The notes below the pieces were generated by a model. It made no database searches. It had not been told where the DNA came from and saw only the letters and a program-made list of their open reading frames with translations. The translations under genes and the position numbers were made by a program. Below, one piece after another: positions 47,498 through 58,642 of a stretch of DNA of 64,000 nucleotides. The stretch's first letter is position 1, and the number at the start of each line of letters is the position of its first letter. The DNA is taken from NCBI GenBank assembly GCA_029262415.1, contig JAJCZL010000067.1, forward strand, positions 124,001 to 188,000. The letters are read 5' to 3'. This DNA is from Deltaproteobacteria bacterium. GTDB taxonomy: Bacteria > Desulfobacterota > Binatia > UBA1149 > JAJCZL01.

Positions 47498-48512
47498 GGG
47501 TCTTGAGGCGATACTGGGCTCGGGCAGCAAAACAGCCCGAGACGGCCGGCGCGACGAAGATCGCAACGAAGCTGTTCGCGGAGCCGCGGCCGCTGACCCG
47601 TCGGCCGATACGTCAGCGGGGCGAGGGTCGCGACCGCCGTTTTTGCGGACCGACGATTCACTCGGGAGCAGCACCGACCGGACCGGTGAGCCGACCGCAA
47701 CGCAGAGAGCAGCCGCCACCGCCAATGACGCGCCGCGTCTAGTAGCCGTCGAGCGTATCGTAGCCGGACGTGGCCAGCCGCGTCGCAAGTTCGCCGAGCA
47801 GCCACTGGAAGAACTGGCCCAGTCGATCCGCGAGAAAGGCATTATCCAGCCGCTGATCGTTACTGAAGGACCGGGCGGATACGAACTCATCGCCGGTGAA
47901 CGTCGGCTGCGCGCAGCTACGCGAGCCGGCCTCGAGCGCGTCCCTGTTATCATCAAGCGTGATGTCGCCTACGACGAGCTTCTCGAACTCGCGCTGATCG
48001 AAAACATACAGCGCGAGGACCTCACGCCGATGGAAGAGTCGCGCGCCTATCAGAGACTGATCGACGACCACGGATACACACAAGACGAACTAGGTACCAA
48101 GATCGGTAAGTCACGCGCGGCGGTTTCGAACACGTTGCGTTTGCTGGGCTTGCCAGACCCAGTGCAGCAGCTCGTCGATGGCGGGCAAATCAGCGAAGGG
48201 CATGCCCGTGCACTGTTGAGGTTCGGCTCCAGTGCCGAGCAGATCCGCTATGCGAGGAAGTGTGCGCAGGATGGGTTGTCGGTGCGCGAGATCGAAGAGA
48301 TTGCCAAACGGGCAAGCGTCGAAGGCGGCGGCCCTGGACGCACAAGGCGGGGCGCCAAGCAGGCGGGGCCAAGGGGTGACCTCGAAGAAGCACTGACGCG
48401 AAAGCTGGCGACTAAGGTCAAGGTCAAGCAGAAGGGGGACGGCGGAACCATCGAGATCTCCTACCACTCGACTGAGGAACTGACTCGTTTGGTCGACCGA
48501 ATGGGCTGTTGA
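47475..48512 (+). CDS. parB: chromosome partitioning protein ParB
   Basis: About 345 residues from GTG 47475 (VKRQPLGRGLEAILG), which has a GAGAGGAGAGG ribosome site. A poorly conserved linker (residues about 15-90) precedes the CTP-binding domain with GERRLRAA and ENIQREDLTP motifs, then the HTH region (YTQDELGTKIGKSRAAVSNTLRLL) and a short C-terminal dimer domain. The upstream parS sites supply its target. Confidence 0.96.
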   Translation: MKRQPLGRGLEAILGSGSKTARDGRRDEDRNEAVRGAAAADPSADTSAGRGSRPPFLRTDDSLGSSTDRTGEPTATQRAAATANDAPRLVAVERIVAGRGQPRRKFAEQPLEELAQSIREKGIIQPLIVTEGPGGYELIAGERRLRAATRAGLERVPVIIKRDVAYDELLELALIENIQREDLTPMEESRAYQRLIDDHGYTQDELGTKIGKSRAAVSNTLRLLGLPDPVQQLVDGGQISEGHARALLRFGSSAEQIRYARKCAQDGLSVREIEEIAKRASVEGGGPGRTRRGAKQAGPRGDLEEALTRKLATKVKVKQKGDGGTIEISYHSTEELTRLVDRMGC

Positions 48513-48514
48513 AA

Positions 48515-48535
48515 CGGTGCGTTGAAAGCGCACCG
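48515..48535 (+). terminator. hairpin after parB, weak terminator
   Basis: CGGTGCG (48515-48521) pairs with CGCACCG (48529-48535) around TTGAAAG. There is no clear T run, so termination is doubtful. The rest of the 269-bp gap to atpF' has only a TTGACA at 48594 without a good -10. Confidence 0.35.
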
Positions 48536-48781
48536 CCGCTTGCGCAATACCCCTTTATTTCTCGTATAGAACCTCGTGCCGCAGAGTGTCGTTTTGACAA
48601 GCTGCACTACCAATGTTACCCGACCTGGGTTTACTGAAACTTTGCGCCTGCTCAAGCTCAACGCCGCGCGCCAGTGGGGCCGGGCTGTGTAGACGACTCA
48701 AGCCCCCGACGGCGGGGGAACGAACCAACGCTCGGGCCTTGGAACCCGACCCAGAGACGAAGCAAAGACGATTTTCCCCTT

Positions 48782-49219
48782 ATGTTGGCCTTTCCGCCGG
48801 ATTACACATTCGTCATCCAGCTGGCGAGTTTTTTCGTCATGCTGGCGGTATTGAACCGCCTGCTGTTCCGTCCCTATCTCCAACTTCTTGCCGAACGTGA
48901 AAGCCGGACGACCGGGGATGCCGAAGCCGCAGGCGCGGAGACCGCCGAAGCTGAAGAGCTTAAGCTGCGCATCGAGGCGCAGCTTGCAGACGCCCGCAGC
49001 GCTGCGTTCAGACAGGTGGAAGTACTGCGCGCGGAAACCAAGGCCGAAGAAGCCCGTCTATTCGAGGCCGCACGCAACGAGTCTGCGGCCAAGCTTGGCG
49101 AACTCCGCGCGGGGATCGAGAGAGAGCGTATCGGCGCGCAGTCGACTTTGGCTTCCGACGCCAGACAGATGGTTGCTGAGATGGTCAAGGCTGTACTGGG
49201 TCAGGGGGCTGGAGCATGA
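48782..49219 (+). CDS. ATP synthase F0 subunit b' (AtpF'/AtpX type)
   Basis: About 145 residues. An N-terminal membrane helix (DYTFVIQLASFFVMLAVLNRLLF) is followed by a long charged coiled coil (ERESRTTGDAEAAGAETAEAEELKLRIE...). It is the b' form, paired with atpF. The start is ATG 48782; the longer frame from 48674 has no ribosome site and looks non-coding. The stop overlaps atpF as ATGA. Confidence 0.88.
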   Translation: MLAFPPDYTFVIQLASFFVMLAVLNRLLFRPYLQLLAERESRTTGDAEAAGAETAEAEELKLRIEAQLADARSAAFRQVEVLRAETKAEEARLFEAARNESAAKLGELRAGIERERIGAQSTLASDARQMVAEMVKAVLGQGAGA

Positions 49220-49824
49220 CTCGTCGCGCGGTGGGCTTCCTGGTAGCCGCTCTACCGGTGCTTTTTACCGCTGCGGTAGCCTTCGCGGCCGGTGATGGCG
49301 GTGGCCACGATGTCCATGGCGGACATGGCGGCGCCCCGAGCCAAGAGCAGTGGATCCTACTTGCCTGTACGGTGTTCAACTTCTCATTGTTCGTTTTTCT
49401 GATGAAGCGTTTCACTGGTCGGCCGCTCAGCGACTTTCTCCAGGGCCGACGGCGCGGGGTCAAAGACGCCATCGAGGCCGCAGCTAAGGCCAAGGCAGAG
49501 GCCGACGCTCTCAAGGCTGAATACGAAGCCAAGGCAGCGGCTCTCGAGAATACCCGCGAAGCAATGATCGAAGAAATGCGCGGAATAGCCGAGGCGGACC
49601 GCGTGAAAGCGCTGGCCGCTGCGCGCGAGTCTGTGGAGCGGCTCATGCGCGATGCCGAGCGCACCGCACAGAGTGATCTCGAGCGCGCCATGCGCCAGTT
49701 ACGCACCGAAGCAGTGAGTATCGCTGCCGAGGCCGCCCGAACTGAGATCGTCAAGCGGCTCGGTGCTGGAGACCACCAGCGGCTCCTGAACGAGTTTTTA
49801 CAAGGGGTGGACCGGCAGCGATGA
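49216..49824 (+). CDS. atpF: ATP synthase F0 subunit b
   Basis: About 202 residues. A signal-like N-terminus (residues 5-25, VGFLVAALPVLFTAAVAFAA) and a His/Gly-rich segment (GGGHDVHGGHGGAP) precede the membrane helix (QWILLACTVFNFSLFVFLM) and the coiled-coil stalk. The extra N-terminal segment is found in some deltaproteobacterial AtpF. ATGA overlaps join it to atpF' and atpH. Confidence 0.92.
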   Translation: MTRRAVGFLVAALPVLFTAAVAFAAGDGGGHDVHGGHGGAPSQEQWILLACTVFNFSLFVFLMKRFTGRPLSDFLQGRRRGVKDAIEAAAKAKAEADALKAEYEAKAAALENTREAMIEEMRGIAEADRVKALAAARESVERLMRDAERTAQSDLERAMRQLRTEAVSIAAEAARTEIVKRLGAGDHQRLLNEFLQGVDRQR

Positions 49825-50357
49825 TTTCCGGATCGATTGCGAAACGGTACACCAGGGCGCTCTTTGAGTTGGCCGAATCCAGTGGTGACACCACTGAGAT
49901 CGGTGCGGCGCTGACAGAGATCGGCCGTGCGGTGGCTGGTATAGCAGGCGACGCACTGACGCCTGGGACTCTCACTCAGTCGGAACGAGAACAGCTGGGT
50001 GCCGCGGTTGCCGGTGCCGTAGGTGCACAAAGCACACTTGGCAAGTTCGTTCGCCTGCTCGCCGAGAAGGACCGTCTCGGTATCCTGCCTCAGGTTGCAG
50101 AGTGGTTCATTAGAATGCAGGACGAAGCTGCCGGGCGCTCGCGACTCAAGGTTGAGTCGGCCACGCCGCTGGGCGAAAGCGAACTTCGCGAAGTGGCAGA
50201 CGCTTTCAAGCGCTTGGCGGGCCGCGATGTAGTGCCCGAAGCGAGTGTAAACAGCGACCTTATCGGCGGTATTGTCGTCGAACTCGAAGGCCGTGTTTAT
50301 GACGGCAGCGTAAAGACCCATCTGGCCCGCTTGGCCGAGAACATGGCCGGCAAGTAA
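49821..50357 (+). CDS. atpH: ATP synthase F1 subunit delta
   Basis: About 178 residues. It has AKRYTRALFELA at the N-terminus, the mid helix KFVRLLAEKDRLGILPQVAEWF and the C-terminal SVNSDLIGGIVVELEGRVYDGSVKTHLARL. Length is normal for OSCP/delta. It connects the b stalk to F1. The start is ATG 49821 (ATGA overlap). Confidence 0.96.
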   Translation: MISGSIAKRYTRALFELAESSGDTTEIGAALTEIGRAVAGIAGDALTPGTLTQSEREQLGAAVAGAVGAQSTLGKFVRLLAEKDRLGILPQVAEWFIRMQDEAAGRSRLKVESATPLGESELREVADAFKRLAGRDVVPEASVNSDLIGGIVVELEGRVYDGSVKTHLARLAENMAGK

Positions 50358-50384
50358 GCGCCGGGGACTGGAGTAAGAAGAAGG

Positions 50385-51893
50385 ATGCAGATCAGAGCCT
50401 CCGAGATCAGCGAGATCATTAAAGAGCAGATCCGCAACTTCGACCGTGACGTCGAAGTTCGCGAGACTGGTCGTGTACTTTCGACCGGTGACGGCATCGC
50501 CCGCATCTACGGACTCGATCGCGCCGCAGCCGGCGAGCTGCTCGAGTTCGAGGGCGGTGTGTACGGCATGGTCCTTAACCTTGAAGATGACAACGTCGGT
50601 GCTGCCGTCTTCGGTGATCCCGAAAAGATCACCGAGGGCTCGGAAGTAAAACGTACCGGGCGGATCGCCGAGGTGCCGGTCGGGGACGCGCTGCTTGGCC
50701 GCGTTGTTAACGCGCTCGGACAGCCGATCGATGGGCTCGGTGAGATCAAGACCGATCAGAGCCGACGTATCGAGGTGAAAGCTCCCGGGATCGTTGATCG
50801 TCAACCGGTCGAAGAGCCTTTGCAGACCGGCATCAAGGCAATCGATGCGATGATTCCGATCGGCCGCGGCCAACGTGAGTTGATCATTGGAGATCGTCAG
50901 ACCGGCAAGACTGCGGTCGCGATTGACACCATCATCAATCAGCGGGGCGGCGATGTTCTTTGCATCTACGTCGCCATTGGCCAGAAGCGTTCATCGGTCG
51001 CCCAAGTTGTTGACCGGCTGAAGAAGTACGGCGCGATGGATTATACGATTGTCGTCGCCGCGACAGCTTCGGAGGCGGCACCGCTGCAGTTCATCGCACC
51101 ATACGCCGGCGTCGCGATGGGCGAGTACTTCCGTGACAACGGTCGCCATGCATTGGTCGTCTATGACGATTTGTCCAAACAGGCCGTTGCGTATCGGCAG
51201 CTGTCGTTGTTGCTCAGGCGTCCGCCGGGCCGCGAAGCTTATCCGGGCGACGTTTTCTACGTCCACTCCCGCTTGCTCGAACGTGCCGCAAAGATGAGCG
51301 ACGAGCGCGGCGGTGGATCGCTGACTGCGCTGCCGATCATCGAGACGCAGGCAGGCGACGTGTCGGCTTATATTCCGACCAACGTGATCTCGATTACCGA
51401 CGGCCAGATCTATCTTGAGACCGACCTGTTCAACTCCGGCGTACGACCGGCGGTGAACGTGGGTCTCTCGGTTTCTCGTGTTGGTGGCGCGGCGCAGATC
51501 AAGGCGATGAAGCAGGTCGCGGGAACACTGCGTCTCGACCTCGCACAGTACCGAGAGATGGCAGCGTTCGCGCAGTTCGGCTCCGACCTGGACGCTTCGA
51601 CCCAACAGATGTTGGCGCGCGGGGCGCGACTGGTCGACGTGCTCAAGCAGGGCCAGTACGTGCCGCAGGACATTTCCGAGCAGATCGTGATCCTGTACGC
51701 CGCCACTAAAGGCTTCATCGACTCGCTGCCGGTCAACAAGATCGGCGAGTTCGAAAGCGAGCTGAAGAGCTTCGTGGAGAACAGCCACCCCGAGCTCTAC
51801 GCCAAGATCTCCGAGGTCCGCGCCCTGACCGACGAGGTGAAGGCGCTGCTCGACAGTGTTCTGACCGAGTTCAAGGGTATTTTTGCAGCCTGA
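50385..51893 (+). CDS. atpA: ATP synthase F1 subunit alpha
   Basis: About 502 residues. The non-catalytic nucleotide-binding P-loop [15 protein letters not shown], the conserved [15 protein letters not shown] and [31 protein letters not shown] identify alpha. The N-terminal [27 protein letters not shown] is intact. It follows atpH after 27 bp with a GGAGTAAGAAGAAGG ribosome site. Confidence 0.98.
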   Translation: MQIRASEISEIIKEQIRNFDRDVEVRETGRVLSTGDGIARIYGLDRAAAGELLEFEGGVYGMVLNLEDDNVGAAVFGDPEKITEGSEVKRTGRIAEVPVGDALLGRVVNALGQPIDGLGEIKTDQSRRIEVKAPGIVDRQPVEEPLQTGIKAIDAMIPIGRGQRELIIGDRQTGKTAVAIDTIINQRGGDVLCIYVAIGQKRSSVAQVVDRLKKYGAMDYTIVVAATASEAAPLQFIAPYAGVAMGEYFRDNGRHALVVYDDLSKQAVAYRQLSLLLRRPPGREAYPGDVFYVHSRLLERAAKMSDERGGGSLTALPIIETQAGDVSAYIPTNVISITDGQIYLETDLFNSGVRPAVNVGLSVSRVGGAAQIKAMKQVAGTLRLDLAQYREMAAFAQFGSDLDASTQQMLARGARLVDVLKQGQYVPQDISEQIVILYAATKGFIDSLPVNKIGEFESELKSFVENSHPELYAKISEVRALTDEVKALLDSVLTEFKGIFAA

Positions 51894-51910
51894 TGGGCCA
51901 TTGATCAAAC

Positions 51911-54186
<2,276 letters not shown>

Positions 54187-54190
54187 TCAG

Positions 54191-54586
54191 ATGGCATTGC
54201 GTCTAAAGATCGTCACGCCCGAGCGCGTTGTTGTTGACGCCGAGGCGACCGAGTTAATGGCGCCCGGCGTGGTAGGTGAGTTCGGCGTGTTGCCCGAGCA
54301 TGTCACCTTCCTCGGCGGGTTGGACGTCGGTGTGTTGCGATACATAGAGGGCGGGGCGTCGAAGAGCGTCGTTGTCTCTGGAGGCTACGCCGAAATCGCC
54401 GGCGATCTCGTCACGATACTTGCCGACGATGCGACCCCGGCGGCAGAGATTGACGCTGCATCTGCGCGCACGGCGCTTACGGTCGCAGATCAAGCGGTGC
54501 AGACCGGCGCTGATACGCCCGAAGAAGTCGATGCGTTGTTGGCCGAGCTCAAAAAGGCTCATGTCCGCGTGCAGACGGTGTCCTGA
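54191..54586 (+). CDS. atpC: ATP synthase F1 subunit epsilon
   Basis: About 131 residues. The N-terminal beta-sandwich starts MALRLKIVTPERVVVDAEATEL, with GEFGVLPEHVTFL, and the C-terminal helix pair follows. The start is ATG 54191, 4 bp after atpD; the frame runs back to 53948 only inside atpD. Its stop sits in a CTGA overlap with the next gene. Confidence 0.96.
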   Translation: MALRLKIVTPERVVVDAEATELMAPGVVGEFGVLPEHVTFLGGLDVGVLRYIEGGASKSVVVSGGYAEIAGDLVTILADDATPAAEIDAASARTALTVADQAVQTGADTPEEVDALLAELKKAHVRVQTVS

Positions 54587-56661
54587 GTTCACAGGGTGGC
54601 GGCCTGAAGACTGACGGCCACCGCAACCGGCTCGCCGATGAACCGAGTCTGTACCTGCGCCAACACGGCGCCAACCCCGTAGACTGGTATCCATGGGGTG
54701 AAGCCGCACTCGAAGCCGCCCGACGGCAAGACAAACCTATTCTCCTCAGCGTCGGCTACTCAGCGTGCCATTGGTGTCACGTAATGGAGCGCGAGTGCTT
54801 CGAGAACGAAGGCATCGCGCGACTCATGAACGATCGGTTCGTGTGCATAAAAGTCGATCGTGAAGAACGGCCTGACCTCGACAGCATTTACATGAAGGCC
54901 GTACAGGCGATGACCGGCCGCGGCGGTTGGCCGATGACTGTGTTTCTTACCCCTGGGTGTCGACCGTTTTACTCGGGTACTTACTTTCCTCCCGAGGACC
55001 GTGGCGGGATGCCCGGCTTCCCACGTGTACTGAACTCGGTCGCCGACGCGTATCGCGACAAGCGCGAAGCAGTCGGCAAGAGCGCTGCACGCGTCGTCGA
55101 ATTCCTACACAACCAAGCCGCGTCGAGCGCGTACGCACCAGCGATAGGTTGCGAGCAACTCGCGGAGGCTGCACGTAATTTGGTCGGCTCCATGGACGGT
55201 AAGCACGGCGGTTTCGGTCAGGCACCGAAGTTTCCCGGCAGCATGGCACTGGCGTTCTTGCTGGCGATGGAGACCGACGCGCCCGATCCCGGTCGTGAGC
55301 AACTCCTGCGCACGGCGCTCGACCGTATGGCGGCAGGCGGGATCTACGATCATCTCGGTGGCGGGTTTCACCGTTACTCGGTCGACCGTTTCTGGCTTGT
55401 CCCACACTTCGAGAAGATGCTCTACGACCAGGCGCTTCTGGCTCCCTTGTTTGGACAGGCTTGGCAGGCCTTTGGCGAGCCCCATTACCGGAGCACCGCG
55501 CTCGGTGTGCTTGAGTTTGTGGCGCGCGAATTGACCTCGCCTGAAGGTGGCTTCTACGCGACGCAAGACGCCGATAGTGAAGGGGTTGAAGGCAAGTTCT
55601 TCGTCTGGTCGCCCGCTGAGATTCGCGAGGTTGTCGGTGAGGCCGATGCCGACCTGGTGTGCCGGTACTTTGACGTTAGCGAAGTTGGCAACTTTGAAGG
55701 CGAGAACATCCTTCACCCGGTTCTTACTCCACAAACCGCCGCTTCGATGTTCGGGCGCACCACGGAACAAGTAACCGTCGCTATCGAACGCGCACGCGGA
55801 CTTCTGTTTGAGCGGCGCGCGGGCCGCGTCGCGCCGGGGCGCGACGAGAAGATCGTCAGCGATTGGAACGGCTTGATGATCGCCGCAATGGCCAAGACCG
55901 GCCGCTTGCTCGAGCGTCCGGATCTCGTCGCGGTAGCCGCACGTGCCGCCGATTTTGTTCGTGAACGGATGCACGTGAACGGTGTACTTCACCATTTCTA
56001 TGCTGACGGCGAGCTGCGTGTCCACGGGTTTCTCGACGATCACGCGTTCTTCGCGCTCGGCTGCCTCGAGCTCTATTACGCCTTGGGGCGGCGTGAAGAC
56101 TACCTGTCGGCTGTGTTTGCGGCCGACCGATTGATCGCCGAGTTCGAGGACCGCGAAGCCGGAGGGTTTCGTTTCGCATCCTCGGATGGAGAGCGGTTGG
56201 TTGCCCCGACGCGTGATATGAATGACGGGGCACTCCCGTCCGGTAACTCGGTTGCCGCCGACGTAATGTTGAGTCTTCATCATTTGACCGGAAACGACGA
56301 GTACAGACGCGCAGGCGAGGGTGTCCTCGAAGCATTCGGAGGCCAAACGATCTCAAACCCCTACGGCGGTGGGTACTTGCTTTCGGTTCTGCGGCGGAAT
56401 CTGCAAGGTTTGGTAACAATCGTAGTAACCGGCGACGATGACCGCGCGCGGGAACTGGAACGCGTAGCAGTCGAGTTGCACTGTCCGCAAGCTGCGGTTA
56501 TCGCGGTGCGTGAAGATGAAACGGCGGAGTGGCTACCCGCGGTCTTGCAAGGGAAAACTGCTGGGCCGTCCTGTGCGTACGTTTGCCGGGGTAATGCCTG
56601 CGGCCCGCCGGTTACGAGCGCGGAAGCGTTGACCGACGTAGTCGCGACATTCACAGGTTGA
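54583..56661 (+). CDS. thioredoxin-domain protein of the DUF255/YyaL family, probable CTG start
   Basis: The longest frame with a usual start begins at ATG 54784, but coding homology to this family runs on upstream: NRLADEPSLYLRQHGANPVDWYPWGEAALE and the CHWC redox motif lie before that ATG. Going back to CTG 54583 adds 67 residues, gives the expected full length (about 692) and makes a CTGA overlap with the atpC stop, parallel to the ATGA/GTGA/TTGA overlaps elsewhere. CxxC is at residues 62-65. A glycosidase-like (alpha/alpha)6 domain (MTGRGGWPMTVFLTP..., LYDQALLAPLF) follows. Function is unknown; a redox or sugar-related role is possible. Confidence 0.85.
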   Translation: MSSQGGGLKTDGHRNRLADEPSLYLRQHGANPVDWYPWGEAALEAARRQDKPILLSVGYSACHWCHVMERECFENEGIARLMNDRFVCIKVDREERPDLDSIYMKAVQAMTGRGGWPMTVFLTPGCRPFYSGTYFPPEDRGGMPGFPRVLNSVADAYRDKREAVGKSAARVVEFLHNQAASSAYAPAIGCEQLAEAARNLVGSMDGKHGGFGQAPKFPGSMALAFLLAMETDAPDPGREQLLRTALDRMAAGGIYDHLGGGFHRYSVDRFWLVPHFEKMLYDQALLAPLFGQAWQAFGEPHYRSTALGVLEFVARELTSPEGGFYATQDADSEGVEGKFFVWSPAEIREVVGEADADLVCRYFDVSEVGNFEGENILHPVLTPQTAASMFGRTTEQVTVAIERARGLLFERRAGRVAPGRDEKIVSDWNGLMIAAMAKTGRLLERPDLVAVAARAADFVRERMHVNGVLHHFYADGELRVHGFLDDHAFFALGCLELYYALGRREDYLSAVFAADRLIAEFEDREAGGFRFASSDGERLVAPTRDMNDGALPSGNSVAADVMLSLHHLTGNDEYRRAGEGVLEAFGGQTISNPYGGGYLLSVLRRNLQGLVTIVVTGDDDRARELERVAVELHCPQAAVIAVREDETAEWLPAVLQGKTAGPSCAYVCRGNACGPPVTSAEALTDVVATFTG

Positions 56662-56686
56662 ACCGAGTCTAGCGTCCCGCGTATGC

Positions 56687-58564
56687 GTGGGAGAAGGGGA
56701 TGGTGGAGAACTAGAAGTGGAGGGTACGAGCAAGCAACCGGGCGCCAGACAGCTGACGTGGTTACTCGCCTGGGCCGTTGTCTTTTGCGACATCGGAACC
56801 TCGGTCTATTATGTTCCCGGCATTCTCTATAACTTTGTCGGCGACCTTGCGCCGCTGTTTGTCGCCGCAGTCGCCGGCGGATTCGTGCTACTCGCACTCA
56901 AGTACGTAGAAATCTGCGAGCGTACGCCCGGTGGCGGCGGTGTCGTCGCGATCGCAAGCATGGCTTTCAACGAGCGTATCGGTGCGCTCGGCGGGATGCT
57001 GATCTCGGTCGACTTCTTTCTTACCTGCGCGATATCGTCGGTATCGGGCTTCTATTACCTCTCCAGCGTCTTCCCGAGTCTCGAGGATTCGATCCCTCTT
57101 TATGCGAGCCTCGGGCTCATCTTCCTCGCTATCGTCAACATCGTCGGTGTGCGTGAGAGTGCGCGGCTCTCTCTGGTCATGGCTGTTGCGTCGCTGGTCA
57201 CCAACCTGGTGGTTGTCGCGACGCTAGTGTTGCAACTCAGCTGGGAGCAGTGGAAACACCTGTTCAGTTTCATCGGCGAAGCCGGTGCGCTTTCGCGACG
57301 CGAAGCCTTGGCCGGTTTCGGAGCGGCGTGGTTAGCGTTCTCCGGGTTGGAAAGCATGTCCCAGCTATCGCCATCGATGAAGGGTCCGATCAAGCGTACA
57401 GCGAAGTTCGCGATGGTCGGAGTTATCATCACGGTGCTTCTGACCTCGCCGACGCTGACGATCCTCTCGATCGGCTTGTTGCCCGACGCGGTGAAGGCCG
57501 AGCGCAGTGAGCGCTTCATTTCGGAGCTCGCGTTGATCGCAGGCGGCGGCATCCTAGAAGTAGCGGTGGTGCTGACGGCGGCGTCACTGCTGCTGTTCGC
57601 TGCCAATACCGCGATCATCGGTGCCTACCACGTCTTCCTCGCTTTGGCCGAGCGCAAGTACTTTCCGCGTCGTCTGTTGTTCCGCAACCAGCAGTTCGGC
57701 ACCCCACACAACGCCGTGTTATTGGCGACAATCGTGCCGCTCGGTGTTATCGCCGCAACCGACGGGAAGATGGAGGTGCTTGGCGACATGTACGCCTTCG
57801 GGCTGCTTGGCGCTTTCGTGCTGGAGTCGGGTGGACTGGATACGTTGCGCTGGCGCGAGGGGCAGCGCGGCGTGAACTTTTGGCTCGGTCTGGTTGTGAC
57901 CGGGTTCGTGGTCGTTGCCTGGCTGGTTAACTTGGTAGAGAAACCGGTCGCGACCACGTTTGGAGTCAGTCTTACCGTGATCGGCATGCTCTACGGGCTC
58001 GCTCTGCGCGAGGGCTGGATCAAAGAGGCTCTCCATTTAGTGCCTTCGGTGTCACGCCGTGATCTGCGCAAGGCACTTGCGGGTGAGGCGCACGCGAGCG
58101 AGGTTGTACACGAGATCGTCAGCCTGGCGATGGCCCAGGAGATTCAACCGCTTTACAACAGCTCTACACTCGTCGCGGTCGCCGGCCGCAACCCACACGT
58201 GATCGCCGAAGCCATCCGCCGCGTGAAGGGTATGGGCGAGAAGGCTCTCTACTGTATCTACGTGGAGGAATGGCCGGGGTTGTTCTATGGCAAAGAAGAA
58301 CTGCTGCCGAGTGAGGTCGGCATCGATGCGCTAGGCATGGCTGCCAAGCAGGCCGCTGCCGCGGGAATTGAGCTGATCCCAATCTGGACTACGTCTTACA
58401 GTCTCGTCGAAGGCATCAGCCGCGCCGCCCACGTACTTGGCGTCAACGGAATCGTGATCGGACTGTCGCGCAGAACCGCGCTGTACCGCCTGTTCCGTGG
58501 GCAGGCGGTGCGAAAGCTTTCCAACGTTTTGCCCGAAGATTGCCGGCTGATCATCTGCGACTAG
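56687..58564 (+). CDS. APC-superfamily permease with C-terminal universal-stress-like domain
   Basis: About 625 residues: 12 membrane helices (residues about 30-455; WAVVFCDIGTSVYYVPGILY, LAFSGLESMSQLSPSMKGPIKR), then a soluble domain of about 150 residues. That domain has alternating strands and helices (STLVAVAGRNPHVIAEAIRRV; GVNGIVIGLSRRTALYRLFRGQAV), resembling a USP fold. The layout resembles KimA/KUP-like K+ or amino acid transporters with a nucleotide-sensing tail. The start at GTG 56687 lacks a ribosome site; GTG 56717, after GGTGGAG, may be the real start. The substrate is unknown. Confidence 0.85.
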   Translation: MGEGDGGELEVEGTSKQPGARQLTWLLAWAVVFCDIGTSVYYVPGILYNFVGDLAPLFVAAVAGGFVLLALKYVEICERTPGGGGVVAIASMAFNERIGALGGMLISVDFFLTCAISSVSGFYYLSSVFPSLEDSIPLYASLGLIFLAIVNIVGVRESARLSLVMAVASLVTNLVVVATLVLQLSWEQWKHLFSFIGEAGALSRREALAGFGAAWLAFSGLESMSQLSPSMKGPIKRTAKFAMVGVIITVLLTSPTLTILSIGLLPDAVKAERSERFISELALIAGGGILEVAVVLTAASLLLFAANTAIIGAYHVFLALAERKYFPRRLLFRNQQFGTPHNAVLLATIVPLGVIAATDGKMEVLGDMYAFGLLGAFVLESGGLDTLRWREGQRGVNFWLGLVVTGFVVVAWLVNLVEKPVATTFGVSLTVIGMLYGLALREGWIKEALHLVPSVSRRDLRKALAGEAHASEVVHEIVSLAMAQEIQPLYNSSTLVAVAGRNPHVIAEAIRRVKGMGEKALYCIYVEEWPGLFYGKEELLPSEVGIDALGMAAKQAAAAGIELIPIWTTSYSLVEGISRAAHVLGVNGIVIGLSRRTALYRLFRGQAVRKLSNVLPEDCRLIICD

Positions 58565-58642
58565 AACGGCACCGCGCGAGCAGGGGTCTGGCTTGCTAGC
58601 GGCTGCTTTGCCACCGACAGCAGGCGCCGTTATCCTGACGCA

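Noticed and set aside
49185-50873. 562-residue minus-strand frame across the ATP synthase genes
   Set aside because: It is antisense to four well-conserved atp genes; its translation has no domain and its codon pattern follows from the GC-rich sense strand.
55105-56346. 413-residue minus-strand frame within the DUF255 gene
   Set aside because: Antisense to a conserved gene with a family-typical translation.
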